A DNA stretch of 36,794 nt from 66-474 sp051962095 (GCA_051962095.1 JBQCCP010000069.1:1-36794), one strand, 5' to 3'. Shown: positions 25,017 through 35,596, numbered from the stretch's first letter. Notes: generated from the letters alone by a model not told the origin. Numbers and translations are program-made.

Positions 25017-26813
25017 ATGCCCAAGCGCTTTCGCCACCTGCTGACCTTCGCCGCGACACTGGCGCTGTCGCTGCCGGCACTCGCGCAGCAGGCGGACGTC
25101 CGGCTGCCCAACCTCGGCAGTTCGGCCGACACGGTGATGTCGCCGCAGGAAGCGCAAGCCTACGGCGCGGAATTCCTGCGCGAGCTGCGCGCCGCGCACC
25201 TGGTGCTGGACGACCCGCAGGTGGACCAGTACCTGCGCACGCTCGGCTACCGGCTGGCCTCGGCCAGCAGCGATCCGAGCCAGCACTACACCTTCACCGC
25301 CCTGAATGTGCCGGAGATCAACGCATTCGCAACCTTCGGCGGCTACGTGTTCATCTTCTCGGGGATGATCACGATCACCCAGAACCAGGACCAGCTCGCG
25401 GCGGTGATGGCACACGAGCTGGCGCACATCAGCCAGCACCATCTGCAACGCGCGCTGGAAGACCAGAAGAAGTCCACGCCGCTGTACGTGCTGGGCGCGT
25501 TCGCGGCGGCCCTGGCGGCCTCGCGGGTCGACTCCGGCAATCGCTACGCCCCGGCGCAACCCTACGGATACGGCTACGGCAATGCGCCCTACGCGCAGGG
25601 TCCCGACCCCGCCCTCGGCGCGTTCTATTCCGTGATGGCGATGATGCAGCAGCACCAGATCGAGTTCACCCGCAAGGACGAGGCCGAGGCCGACCACGTG
25701 GGCATCGATACGCTGGCCAAGGCGGGTTTCGATCCCGAAGCCATGGCCACCGTGTTTGCGCACATGCAGGCGCTGCTGCGACCCGGCGGCGAAGGCGGCA
25801 TGGCCGCGGGGAATATCCCCGATTTCCTGCAGGACCATCCGGTCAACAGCGTACGCATCGCCGATGCGCGCGCCCGCGCGCGGGTGCTGGAAAAGGAAAT
25901 GAACTTGCGCATCGCCAAGGTCGATGGCGAGAAGCAATACGGAATATGGGTCAACACCCCCGATCCGCCCACGACCGGGATGCTGCCGCTGCCGTTCGTC
26001 AAAAACGGCACGACGCTGCTGGATCATTCCGCGCGCGGTCCCAGCGAACTGCAATACCAGTTGATGCGCGAACGCGTGCGGGTGCTGTCGTCCAGCGATC
26101 CGCGTTCGGTGCTCGACTATTACACCCGCAACATGGTCGGCAGCAGCAAGTTCGCCGACGCGACCGCGAACCAGTACGGCTATGCGCTGGTGCTGCTGCA
26201 ACTGAACCAGGCGGCCAAGGCCGTGCCGATCATGGCCAGGCTCGCGAAGGAGAAGCCCGACAACCTCAGCCTCGCGCTGGGGCTGGCCGACGCGGAACGC
26301 CACGCGGGCCAGCGCAGCGAGGCCCTGCAACGCTACGCCTCGCTCAACGCGATGTGGCCCAACGATCCGTCGATCGTGCTCGATTACAGCCGCACACTGC
26401 TCGACGACGGCAGCAAGCCCAGCGCAAAAACCGCACAGGCGCTGCTGAAGCCGCTGCTCAATGACGACTCCGAACCCTCGCTCTACGCCGCCTATGGCCA
26501 CGCCTGCCATGTCGCGGGCGACGACGTGCACGCCGGCATCGCCTACGCCGACGCCACCTTCCTGTCCGGCCGTCCCGCCGACGCGCTGGATCAGTTGCAT
26601 CGGCTGCTGAAGCGCCACGATCTCGACTACTACACCCGCGCACAGATCGACGCGCGCATCGCGCAGGTCACCCCGATCGTGCTGGAAATGCGGCGCCGGC
26701 ATCTGGACCCGGACCAGAACGACGGCAACTCGCTGCAGAACCGGTCTTCGCCGAACGGGCAGACCGGATTCCGGTTCGGCGCCTGCGCCGGCGCCGCCTG
26801 CGCCAAGCCGTGA
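25017..26813 (+). CDS. bepA: BepA-like periplasmic M48 metalloprotease with TPR domain
   Basis: 598 residues from the ATG at 25017; the reading extends further upstream but the signal peptide (1-25, ending ALAQQ) fixes this start. The M48 domain has HELAH (133-137) and the third zinc ligand E224 in DEAEADHVG. A loop rich in Tyr and Gly (YGYGYGNAPYAQG) lies between them. The C-terminal half (about 350-570) is helical, with TPR-like units. E. coli BepA (487 residues) degrades or helps mature stalled LptD at the outer membrane. This protein is about 110 residues longer. The name rests on architecture and lineage, so a BepA paralogue is possible. Confidence 0.82.
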   Translation: MPKRFRHLLTFAATLALSLPALAQQADVRLPNLGSSADTVMSPQEAQAYGAEFLRELRAAHLVLDDPQVDQYLRTLGYRLASASSDPSQHYTFTALNVPEINAFATFGGYVFIFSGMITITQNQDQLAAVMAHELAHISQHHLQRALEDQKKSTPLYVLGAFAAALAASRVDSGNRYAPAQPYGYGYGNAPYAQGPDPALGAFYSVMAMMQQHQIEFTRKDEAEADHVGIDTLAKAGFDPEAMATVFAHMQALLRPGGEGGMAAGNIPDFLQDHPVNSVRIADARARARVLEKEMNLRIAKVDGEKQYGIWVNTPDPPTTGMLPLPFVKNGTTLLDHSARGPSELQYQLMRERVRVLSSSDPRSVLDYYTRNMVGSSKFADATANQYGYALVLLQLNQAAKAVPIMARLAKEKPDNLSLALGLADAERHAGQRSEALQRYASLNAMWPNDPSIVLDYSRTLLDDGSKPSAKTAQALLKPLLNDDSEPSLYAAYGHACHVAGDDVHAGIAYADATFLSGRPADALDQLHRLLKRHDLDYYTRAQIDARIAQVTPIVLEMRRRHLDPDQNDGNSLQNRSSPNGQTGFRFGACAGAACAKP

Positions 26814-26883
26814 GCCGCCGGGCCGCGCTGTCCGAAACGAAGCGTTCGCTTATCATGCGGCTTTCGCCTTGCGTCCCACTGCC

Positions 26884-27606
26884 ATGATTCCGATCCGCCG
26901 GCTGCTGCCCGCTCTGCTCCTGCCGTTCGCGTTCGCCTTCGCGCATGCGGAGGCGGCGCCGCCTGCTTCCGCATCGTCCGCGCCTGCACCGGCCGCGCCC
27001 GCGCATCCGCAGGTCGAGATCAAGACCACGCAGGGCGACTTCGTGATCGAACTATTCCCCGACAAGGCGCCCAAGACCGTCGCCAATTTCCTTCAATACG
27101 TGAAGGACGGTTTTTATGACGGCACCGTGTTCCATCGCGTGATCCCGGGCTACCTGGTCCAGGGCGGCCTGTACACACGCGAGCTGCGGCCCAAGCGCAC
27201 GCTGCCGCCGATTCCCGACGAAGCCAACAACGGGCTCTCCAACCTGCGCGGCACCATCGCGGCGGCGCGCGGGCCCGATCCCGATTCCGCGACCGCGCAA
27301 TTCTTCATCAACGTGGTGGACAACCCGCGGCTCGACTATGTGGGCAACCAGAGCGGCATGACCTGGGGCTACGCGGTATTCGGCAAGGTGGTCAAGGGCA
27401 TGGACGTGGTGGACAAGATCGACAACCTGCCGACCGGACCGCAAGGCCCGTTCATCGGCGATGTGCCGCGGCCGCTGGTGGTGATCGAAAGCGCGAAGGT
27501 GATCGGCGAAGCTGCGCACCCGACCGAGGAACCGGTTTCGCCTGTCACCGGACAGGTCCCGGCGTCCGCGCCGGCTTCCAAGAAGAAGCCCGGCACGAAG
27601 CACTGA
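26884..27606 (+). CDS. Periplasmic cyclophilin-type peptidyl-prolyl isomerase
   Basis: 240 residues from the ATG at 26884. A signal peptide (1-22, ending AHAEA) is followed by an Ala/Pro linker and the cyclophilin domain (about 44-205) with FYDGTVFHRVIPGYLVQGG (the catalytic-site FHRVI), ATAQFFINVVDN (QFFI) and WGYAVFGKVVKGMDVV. It catalyses prolyl isomerisation of exported proteins. The C-terminus is a Pro/Lys-rich tail (KKKPGTKH) beyond the fold. TATCAT at 26851-26856 may be its -10 box. lpxH follows after three bases, the same pairing as ppiB-lpxH in E. coli, though the signal peptide makes it PpiA-like in location. Confidence 0.92.
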   Translation: MIPIRRLLPALLLPFAFAFAHAEAAPPASASSAPAPAAPAHPQVEIKTTQGDFVIELFPDKAPKTVANFLQYVKDGFYDGTVFHRVIPGYLVQGGLYTRELRPKRTLPPIPDEANNGLSNLRGTIAAARGPDPDSATAQFFINVVDNPRLDYVGNQSGMTWGYAVFGKVVKGMDVVDKIDNLPTGPQGPFIGDVPRPLVVIESAKVIGEAAHPTEEPVSPVTGQVPASAPASKKKPGTKH

Positions 27607-27609
27607 TCC

Positions 27610-28332
27610 GTGCCGACGCTGTTCGTCTCCGACCTGCACCTCGACGACGCGCGGCCGCACATCGTCGCCGACTTCGAGCGTTTCTGCGCGGGCGAAGCGC
27701 GCCGCGCCGATGCGCTGTACGTGCTGGGGGACCTGTTCGAGGCCTACATCGGCGACGACGATGACGCCGTCCTGAATGCGCGCATTGCGCAAGCGTTGCG
27801 CGGCGTCGCCGAGGCCGGCGTGCCGGTGCGTTTCATTGCGGGCAACCGCGATTTTCTTTTGGGCACCGATTACGCACGCCGCTGCGGCATGCAGTTGTTC
27901 GATGACGGCACCGTCATCGATTTGCACGGCACGTCCACGCTGATCCTTCACGGCGATGTGCTGTGCACCGACGATGCGGCGTACCTCGCGTTCCGCAAGC
28001 AAGTGCGCGATCCGGCCTGGCAGGCTGCGTTCCTCGCGCGTCCATTGACCGAGCGCCGCGCGTTCGCCAAGCAGGCCCGCGACGCCAGCCGCGCGCACAC
28101 CTCGACCACCGACATGGCGATCATGGACGTGAACCAGGCTGCCGTCGAAGCCGCCATGCGCGACGCCGGCGTCACGCGGATGATCCACGGCCACACCCAC
28201 CGTCCCGCGATCCACGACTTCACCCTCGATGGCACACCCACGCAGCGCATCGTGCTGGGCGACTGGTACGAACAGGGTTCGGTGCTGCGGGTGGCGCCTG
28301 GAGGCGCCGCCTTGCGCAGCCTCGCGATTTAG
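27610..28332 (+). CDS. lpxH: UDP-2,3-diacylglucosamine diphosphatase
   Basis: 240 residues, normal length (E. coli 240). It starts with GTG three bases after the cyclophilin stop, implying coupling. Calcineurin-like metal-binding motifs are all visible: SDLHLDD (D8, H10), LGDLFEAYIGDDD, AGNRDFLLG, HGDVLCTDD and HGHTHRP. It removes UMP from UDP-diacylglucosamine to give lipid X in lipid A synthesis, at the inner face of the inner membrane. A BIME follows before the convergent radA gene. Confidence 0.96.
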   Translation: MPTLFVSDLHLDDARPHIVADFERFCAGEARRADALYVLGDLFEAYIGDDDDAVLNARIAQALRGVAEAGVPVRFIAGNRDFLLGTDYARRCGMQLFDDGTVIDLHGTSTLILHGDVLCTDDAAYLAFRKQVRDPAWQAAFLARPLTERRAFAKQARDASRAHTSTTDMAIMDVNQAAVEAAMRDAGVTRMIHGHTHRPAIHDFTLDGTPTQRIVLGDWYEQGSVLRVAPGGAALRSLAI

Positions 28333-28350
28333 CAAACGGAATGGTTGTTC

Positions 28351-28534
28351 GTCATTCCGGGGCCGCCGCGGCTCTTCGCGGCGGAACCCGGAATCGATCA
28401 TGGACAGGCCAGGGCATCAGACCGATTGACTCGCGCCATCCATGGCGCTTGCGCTGCGCGCCGCCTGCGGCGTTCGCGTTTGCAATCCTGCAATCCGCAG
28501 TCGGGTTCGGGCCTGCGGCTCGGCCCGGAATGAC
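28351..28534. repeat. BIME-type REP pair (GTCATTCC family) between lpxH and radA
   Basis: Starts GTCATTCCGGGGCCGCCGCG and ends CGGCTCGGCCCGGAATGAC, with inverted GTCATTCCGGG ends. The left unit contains CCGCCGCG-gctctt-CGCGGCGG (28362-28383). It is placed between convergent genes, where it may act as a transcript end. It belongs to the same family as 19708-19812. Confidence 0.7.
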
Positions 28535-28557
28535 GCCATTTGCTTCGGGCGTTGTGA

Positions 28558-29936
<1,379 letters not shown>

Positions 29937-29937
<1 letters not shown>

Positions 29938-31019
29938 CAGACATCGTCCTCCGTGAACAAGACACGGCGGGTGACGCCGCAGGTGAGTTCGTAGGCAATC
30001 GTGCCGGCGTGGTCGGCGATCACCTCGGCGGGCAGTTGCGGTCCCCACAGCGCCACCACATCGCCAACTTTTGCATTGGGCGCGTTGCGCAAGTCGAGCG
30101 TCAGCAAGTCCATCGACACGCGGCCGATCACGCTGGCGGGCGCATCGCCGACAAGCACCGGCGTGCCAGAGCGTGCACTGCGCGGGTAACCGTCGCCGTA
30201 ACCGATCGCGGCGACGCCGATGCGCATGTCCTCCGGACATTCCCACGTCGCGCCATAACCCACGCGCTCGCCGCGCGCGATGTGGTTGATCGCGACGAGG
30301 CGAGTCGCCATGGTCATCGCAGGTTGAAATCCGAAATCGGCGCCGGTCTTGCCTTGCGCGACCGACAAGCCATACAGCAGTCCACCGACGCGAAACCAGT
30401 TTCCATGTGCAACCGGCCAACCCAGCAGTCCAGCCGAATTCGATAACGCACGTTCGCCCGGCAGGTCCTTCGTTGCTTCGAGGAAGCGCCGTGTCTGGCG
30501 CTCGGTCAAGTCGTTGTCGAATTCGTCGCTGGAGGCGAAGTGCGTCATCAGCACGACCGCCGGGTCGACCGCGGGCAACGCCCGCAAGCGCGCGTGCAGT
30601 TCGCACGCACGTTCCGGGGGAAAACCCAAACGGTGCATCCCGGTGTCGAGCTTCAGCCACACTTTCAGCGGATCGCCGCCGTGTTCGGCTTCCAGCATCG
30701 CGAGCTGCGAGTCGTGGTGGATCACCGCTTCCAGTCGCAACCGGCGCATCTCGGCCAGGTCGCCGGCCGTGTCGGGCCCCGACAGCACCACGATCCGCTG
30801 ACGGTGCCCGGCGGCGCGCAATCGCAGGCCATCGGCGATCGAGGCCACACCAAAAGCATCGGCTTCGCCGAGTGCACGCGCGCAGCGTTCGAGGCCGTGG
30901 CCGTAGGCGTCGGCTTTCACCACCGCCATCACTTTGGCGCCTTGGGCGAGTGCGCGCACCCGCGCCAGGTTGGCGCGCAAGGCACCGAGATGGATGGTCG
31001 CGGTCGCGGAGCGGCTCAA
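29937..31019 (-). CDS. alr: Alanine racemase
   Basis: 360 residues, normal for the family. The PLP lysine is K35 in VVKADAYGHG and the catalytic tyrosine is Y255 in VGYGATW; other motifs are KLDTGMHRLGF, MTHFASSD, SNSAGLL and RVSMDLLTLD. It makes D-alanine for peptidoglycan. The start is TTG at 31019 with GGAG eight bases upstream, four bases after the dnaB stop. Order dnaB-alr is that of E. coli; radA follows. A D-amino-acid dehydrogenase lies just upstream of dnaB on the same strand, which could use the product. Confidence 0.96.
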
Positions 31020-31023
31020 GCAC

Positions 31024-32415
31024 TCACTCCAGAGTGCCGATGTAGGCTTCCGGCGCGTAGTTCTCGAACTTGGTGTACTGGCCGAGGAAGGTCAGCTTGA
31101 CGGTGTCGATGGGGCCGTTGCGCTGCTTGCCGATGATGATTTCGGCAATGCCCTTGTGGCTGGACTCCTTGTTGTAGACCTCGTCGCGGTAGATGAACAG
31201 GATCAGGTCAGCGTCCTGTTCGATCGCGCCCGATTCGCGCAGGTCGCTCATCACCGGACGCTTGTCGTTGCGCTGTTCCAACGCGCGGTTCAACTGCGAC
31301 AGCGCGATCACCGGCACGTCCAGTTCCTTGGCCATCGCTTTCAGGTTGCGCGAGATCTCGGAGATTTCGGTGGCGCGGTTTTCCGAATTGCCGGGCACCT
31401 GCATCAGTTGCAGGTAGTCAATCACGACCAGTCCCAGTCCGTGCTCGCGCATCATCCGTCGTGCGCGCGAACGTAGCTCGCCGGGCGACAGCGCCGGCGT
31501 GTCGTCAATGAAGATCTTCGATTCGGACAGCAGCGAGGCGGCCTGGCTGACGCGCGGCCACTCTTCTTCGGCCAGCTCGCCGGTGCGCAGTTGTTGCTGG
31601 TTGATACGGCCCAGCGACGAAATCAGGCGGAAGGCCAGTTGCGAGGCCGACATTTCCATCGAGAAGATCAGCACCGGCTGCTTGGCGCGCATCGCGACCG
31701 CTTCGACGATATTGAGCGCGAAGGCGGTTTTGCCCATCGAGGGACGCCCCGCCACGATCACCAGATCCTGCCGCTGCATGCCGCTTGTCAGGTCATCGAG
31801 ATCCTTGAAACCGGTGGTGAGGCCGTTCAACTGGCCGCGGTTGGCGTAGCGCTGCGCCAGCAGTTCCACGGCTTCCTTAACCGACTGCCGCACCGGCACG
31901 ACCTGCTTGCGCCCGCGCGCGCCGGCTTCGGCGATCTTGAACACGCGCTGCTCGGCGGTTTCCAGGATTTCCGGGGTGTTGCGCCCTTCCGGATTGAAAC
32001 CGTCGCCCGCGATCTGGGTGCCTGCTTCGATCAGTTTCCGCAGCACCGATTTGTCGCGCACGATGTCGGCGTACGCAGCGATATTGGCCGCGCTGGGCGT
32101 GTTGTTGGCCAGTTCGGCCAGATAGGCGACGCCGCCGATGTTGGCGGTTTCGCCGTGGCGCTCGAACCACTCGCCCAGCGTAACCGCGTCGCAGGGCTGG
32201 CCCGCCATCGCGAGTTCGCCGATCGCGCGGAAGATCAGGCGGTGTTCGCGGCGATAGAAGTCCTCCTCGACCAGCCGGTCGGCGACCTGGTCCCAAGCCT
32301 CGCCCACCAGCATCAGGCCGCCCAGCACCGACTGCTCGGCCTCGATCGAATGCGGCGGCACGCGCAGGACGTCGATGCGCGACGGCGGATTGCGTTCGGG
32401 CAGGACGGCGCTCAT
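31024..32415 (-). CDS. dnaB: Replicative DNA helicase DnaB
   Basis: 463 residues with no intein. The N-terminal domain begins RVPPHSIEAEQSVLGGLM, and the RecA-like C-terminal domain contains Walker A GRPSMGKTAFALN, EMSASQLAFRL, Walker B GLVVIDYLQLM, ALSQLNRALEQR and SDLRESGAIEQDAD. The hexamer unwinds DNA at the replication fork. It is first in a leftward dnaB-alr-radA run. A TGTGGACAA nonamer, one mismatch from a DnaA box, lies about 115 bases upstream at 32528-32536. The protein is complete and ordinary. Confidence 0.97.
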   Translation of the reverse strand: MSAVLPERNPPSRIDVLRVPPHSIEAEQSVLGGLMLVGEAWDQVADRLVEEDFYRREHRLIFRAIGELAMAGQPCDAVTLGEWFERHGETANIGGVAYLAELANNTPSAANIAAYADIVRDKSVLRKLIEAGTQIAGDGFNPEGRNTPEILETAEQRVFKIAEAGARGRKQVVPVRQSVKEAVELLAQRYANRGQLNGLTTGFKDLDDLTSGMQRQDLVIVAGRPSMGKTAFALNIVEAVAMRAKQPVLIFSMEMSASQLAFRLISSLGRINQQQLRTGELAEEEWPRVSQAASLLSESKIFIDDTPALSPGELRSRARRMMREHGLGLVVIDYLQLMQVPGNSENRATEISEISRNLKAMAKELDVPVIALSQLNRALEQRNDKRPVMSDLRESGAIEQDADLILFIYRDEVYNKESSHKGIAEIIIGKQRNGPIDTVKLTFLGQYTKFENYAPEAYIGTLE

Positions 32416-32647
32416 GCAGGCGTGTGCGGTGGATGCGGGCAGCAGGGTCTGACCATGCCGAGGATGATAAGGCGCTGTCTCACGCCGCGCGATACATCAA
32501 CCTCCGGGTACACACCGTCGCAAAAGCTGTGGACAATTTGTGGAGCGACCGTGGTCAATTCCGCCCAAACGGGTGCAGAATCGCCGTCACCCGACAGGCC
32601 ATAGCACTCTCTCGAGTTGAACGCTCGCCGCGATTCGTGCAGCGTTC

Positions 32648-33904
32648 CTACAATCCGAACCGCGTCGGCGCGTACGCAAGCGGGTCGATGACCGGCGGCG
32701 CACCCGCGATCAAGGCGTCGACCAGTTCCGCGGTGGCCGCGCTCATGCTGACGCCCAGCATGCCGTGGCCGGTCGCGAGCAGGAGGTTGTTCCAGCGTTT
32801 GACCGGCCCGATCAGCGGAACCTCATCGACGCACATCGGCCGCCAGCCCCACCACTCCTCGCGCAGTTCCGCGCCGACGGGCGCGCGCAGGTACGCGGCC
32901 GCGCCGCGCTTCAATGCATCGAGTCGCGTGCGGTTGAGGCGGTCGTCGTAGCCCGAGAACTCCATGGTGCTGCCCAGTCGGTAGCCCGAACCCCACGCGG
33001 TCACGCACACGCTGGGTTCGCGCAGCACCAGCGCGCGGCGCGGACACGGATCGGGCCGCGACATCGTGATCGAATAACCCTTGCCCGGCTGGATCGGGAC
33101 CTTGAGGTCCAGCATCGCCGCCACCCGCGGCGTCCAGGCACCCAGCGCCATCACGGTACGTTCGCCGGAAAAATCCCCGCGCGAAGTACGCACGGCATCC
33201 ACCCTGCCGTTCGCGCAATGGAAACCCTGCACCGCGGCGCCGGATTCGATGAGGCCGCCATGGTCGCGCACCCGCCGCGCCAGGCCCTCGACCAGCAGAT
33301 CCGGACGGAGTTGCGCGTCGTCGGCGTGCAGGATGCCCCCGACCACGCCCGGCAGCAGCGCCGGCTCCATCTGCTCGGCCACGTCGCCGGCCAGCGCGGT
33401 CGCGGCCACGCCCAGGCGGTGCAGCCAGTCGATTTCAGGACGGTCGTGCTCCAGCGTGTGCCGATCGCGATATACGTACAGATTGCCGGCCGGCGCGTAT
33501 TCGCACTGGATGCCCTCCTCCACCAGCACGCGCGGCAGCAGGGTCCACGAACGCTTGAGGATCGCCGCGCGCACGATCGCCGCGTGCTCGGCGGAACCGA
33601 GGTTGCAGCGGCGCGCAAAGGCCAGCAGCCAGCGCCAGCGCTCGGGATCGGGGCGCGGGCTGACATACAGCGGTGCGTCGCGGCGCAGCATCCAGTGCAG
33701 CGCGCGCCGCGGCATGCCGGGCACCGTCAGGGGAATCGCGTGGCTGGGGGTCAGGGTGCCGCAATTGCCGTGCGAGGCACCGCAGCCGGGCTCGCCACGG
33801 TCGACCACCCGCACCGACGCGCCGCGGCGGAGCAGAGCCAGCGCGCAGAACAGGCCGATCACGCCGCCGCCCAGGATCAGAACGTCACTGCGTGCTTCAC
33901 TCAT
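32648..33904 (-). CDS. dadA: D-amino-acid dehydrogenase (DadA-like FAD oxidoreductase)
   Basis: 418 residues from the ATG at 33904. The N-terminal dinucleotide fold is VLILGGGVIGLFCALALLRRG, followed by GASHGNCGTLTPSHAIPLT, and the C-terminal FAD region is WGWRPMCVDEVPLIG and LLLATGHGMLGVSMS. These match DadA-type D-amino-acid dehydrogenases, which oxidise D-alanine or D-hydroxyproline and pass electrons to the respiratory chain. Which D-amino acid it prefers cannot be told; a D-hydroxyproline dehydrogenase is the main alternative. The ATG lies only a few bases after AGGA, and TACAAT (-10-like) ends eight bases upstream of it, so the message may be leaderless. It is followed on its strand by dnaB and alr. 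Confidence 0.85.
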   Translation of the reverse strand: MSEARSDVLILGGGVIGLFCALALLRRGASVRVVDRGEPGCGASHGNCGTLTPSHAIPLTVPGMPRRALHWMLRRDAPLYVSPRPDPERWRWLLAFARRCNLGSAEHAAIVRAAILKRSWTLLPRVLVEEGIQCEYAPAGNLYVYRDRHTLEHDRPEIDWLHRLGVAATALAGDVAEQMEPALLPGVVGGILHADDAQLRPDLLVEGLARRVRDHGGLIESGAAVQGFHCANGRVDAVRTSRGDFSGERTVMALGAWTPRVAAMLDLKVPIQPGKGYSITMSRPDPCPRRALVLREPSVCVTAWGSGYRLGSTMEFSGYDDRLNRTRLDALKRGAAAYLRAPVGAELREEWWGWRPMCVDEVPLIGPVKRWNNLLLATGHGMLGVSMSAATAELVDALIAGAPPVIDPLAYAPTRFGL

Positions 33905-34116
33905 TCCTGCAATTGTAGCGTCGGTCGGGTCGCGGCCGAAACGAGGCGGCCCCGCGGCGGTAACGGGACGCGAGCCCGGACGTGCTGCCGGACTCGGGCG
34001 GCCCTGGGCGCGGGCGACCACCCATCATGCCCCAGCCGGATGGAGTCTCGATTTCCGGCACTCCGTCACGGTTGGCATCATTCCTGCAGGGGTATTCCTG
34101 CACAAGGGGAATCCAC

Positions 34117-34407
34117 ATGAACGCCAACGTCGATACCGGTTTTTGCAGCGTACCCGAAATCCTGCTGATGCTTCGCGCCCCGGGTGCGGGCTGGCTGGCC
34201 ACCCTGCTGGCCGCGCTGGACGAAGCCAGCCGCGACCCCGACTTCAACGCGTACCACCGCGCGATCCTGGCCCGCTGCCTGGACGAGCAGGCGGTGCCCG
34301 CTGCGATCGCGGAAGGCGCACGCCAGCGCACGGCGCAGTTCGAGCAGGCGCTGGCGGCGCAACTGCAGACCAACGGCCGCGCGGGCGATCGCATCGCCGC
34401 CTGCTGA
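34117..34407 (+). CDS. Hypothetical 96-residue protein
   Basis: I do not recognise this protein. It has a good ribosome site (AAGGGGA six bases before the ATG) and starts MNANVDTGFCSVPEILLML. There is no signal peptide, no clear membrane segment and no cofactor motif. The sequence is mostly helical, with an Ala-rich second half (residues 60-90) and cysteines at 10, 54 and 96. Codon use and third-position GC are like the neighbours, which supports real coding. It is divergent from dadA across 212 bases and lies 151 bases before the NlpC/P60 lipoprotein. Direct repeats ATTCCTGCA precede it at 34079 and 34094. Confidence 0.6.
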   Translation: MNANVDTGFCSVPEILLMLRAPGAGWLATLLAALDEASRDPDFNAYHRAILARCLDEQAVPAAIAEGARQRTAQFEQALAAQLQTNGRAGDRIAAC

Positions 34408-34558
34408 AACGGCCGGCGGCGTCCGCGCCACGCTGGACGTTGCCGGCACCATCGGGTACCTTCGGCCTGCCACCGCGCGGCCGCCACGTCGATCCGATGC
34501 CCGTTCCCGATCGCAACCCGCTTGCCTGTTCCACGTTCGCCCTTCCGGGGGCGGCGCG

Positions 34559-35080
34559 TTGAACGCGTCCTGGCGCCGCGCTCGCCTGCTTGCAGGCTGC
34601 GCGGTCCTGCTGTGGCTGGCGGCCTGCACCACGGTGTCACCCACTCGCCAGCCCGCGCCGCTGCCGCCCGCCAATGTCGCCAACAACGTGCTGTTCCGTG
34701 CCCTCGGTCTGGTCGGCACACCCTACCGCTGGGGCGGCAACACGCCGGCGTCCGGCTTCGATTGCTCGGGCCTGGTTGATTACGTGTTCCGGACCGAAGC
34801 CGGCATGGCGCTGCCGCGCACCTCGCGCGAAATGGCCGCGCTGGATGCGCCGGAGATCGCCCGCGCTGCCCTCGAGCCCGGCGACCTGCTGTTCTTCGGC
34901 CATCGTCACCGCGTCACCCACGTCGCGATTTATGTCGGAAACGGCCGTTTCGTGAATGCACCGGACAAGGGCGGCACGGTCCGGCTGGATGAACTGGACG
35001 GCTATTACTGGCGCGACCACTACCTGTTTGCCAAGCGCGTGCTCACGCCACGCCTTCGCGCCGCCCTCGCGGCGGATTGA
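34559..35080 (+). CDS. NlpC/P60 family lipoprotein (peptidoglycan endopeptidase-like)
   Basis: 173 residues from a TTG at 34559 with a G-rich site before it; no in-frame ATG or GTG fits better. The signal peptide ends in lipobox LAAC, so it is probably outer-membrane anchored. The NlpC/P60 domain shows GTPYRWGGNTPASGFDCSGL with nucleophile C69, H121 in VTHVAIYVGNGRF and N133 as the third polar residue. Such enzymes (like MepS/Spr) cut the D-Glu-meso-DAP or DAP-D-Ala cross-link. The exact bond is not evident. doxX-like follows 61 bases later. Confidence 0.9.
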   Translation: MNASWRRARLLAGCAVLLWLAACTTVSPTRQPAPLPPANVANNVLFRALGLVGTPYRWGGNTPASGFDCSGLVDYVFRTEAGMALPRTSREMAALDAPEIARAALEPGDLLFFGHRHRVTHVAIYVGNGRFVNAPDKGGTVRLDELDGYYWRDHYLFAKRVLTPRLRAALAAD

Positions 35081-35141
35081 TCCACCGGCCGGCGCATGCG
35101 CGGTCGTCCGCGCACGCGGCCGCCAGCGACCCACGGAATCC

Positions 35142-35549
35142 ATGATGCAGAACTTCAGCTTGTTTGTAGGCCGACTCGGACTCTCGCTGATCTTCATCCT
35201 GTCCGGCATCGGCAAGGTCATGGCCTATCACGACACCACCAAGCTCCTGATCGCCCACGGGCTGGCGCCGGGCTTGCTGCCGCTGGTGATCTTCGCGGAA
35301 CTCGGCGGCGGGCTCGCCGTGCTGTGCGGCCTGCTGACCCGCTGGGCGGCGGTCGGCCTGTTCGTTTACACGTTGTTGGCGGCGATGATCTTCCACAACA
35401 ACTTCGCCGACCACGAACAGTGGATCAATTTCATGAAGAACCTCGCAATCGCCGGTGGCTTCTTGGTGCTGGCGGTGCGCGGCGCGGGCGGGCTGTCGAT
35501 CGATGCGTGGCGGCGCTACCGCAAGCAGAAGCAGAAAATCTTTTTTTGA
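35142..35549 (+). CDS. DoxX family membrane protein
   Basis: 135 residues with four hydrophobic segments (about 5-25, 45-65, 70-90, 105-122) and the family motif LIFILSGIGKVMAY near the N-terminus. The middle, LVIFAELGGGLAVLCGLLTRW, is also typical. DoxX proteins are small inner-membrane proteins often linked to thiol or oxidative-stress responses; the precise function here is unknown. Two ATGs (35142, 35145) are adjacent, and the first has GGA five bases upstream. It ends in a basic KQKQK tail followed by a run of seven T in the reading. Two REP palindromes and then an IS110 element lie downstream. Confidence 0.88.
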   Translation: MMQNFSLFVGRLGLSLIFILSGIGKVMAYHDTTKLLIAHGLAPGLLPLVIFAELGGGLAVLCGLLTRWAAVGLFVYTLLAAMIFHNNFADHEQWINFMKNLAIAGGFLVLAVRGAGGLSIDAWRRYRKQKQKIFF

Positions 35550-35557
35550 TTCGCTAG

Positions 35558-35596
35558 GTTGGGCTGACTCCGGATGCAATCCAGAAGAAGCCCAAC
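35558..35596. repeat. REP-like palindrome 1 (39 nt) downstream of doxX
   Basis: Outer stem GTTGGGCT / AGCCCAAC with an inner hairpin GGAT-gca-ATCC. It is the first of two tandem 39-base palindromes; compare 35617-35655. Confidence 0.75.

Noticed and set aside
35558..35596. The hairpin after doxX as a rho-independent terminator
   Set aside because: The T-run precedes the hairpin instead of following it; the unit matches the neighbouring REP palindrome in length and fold.
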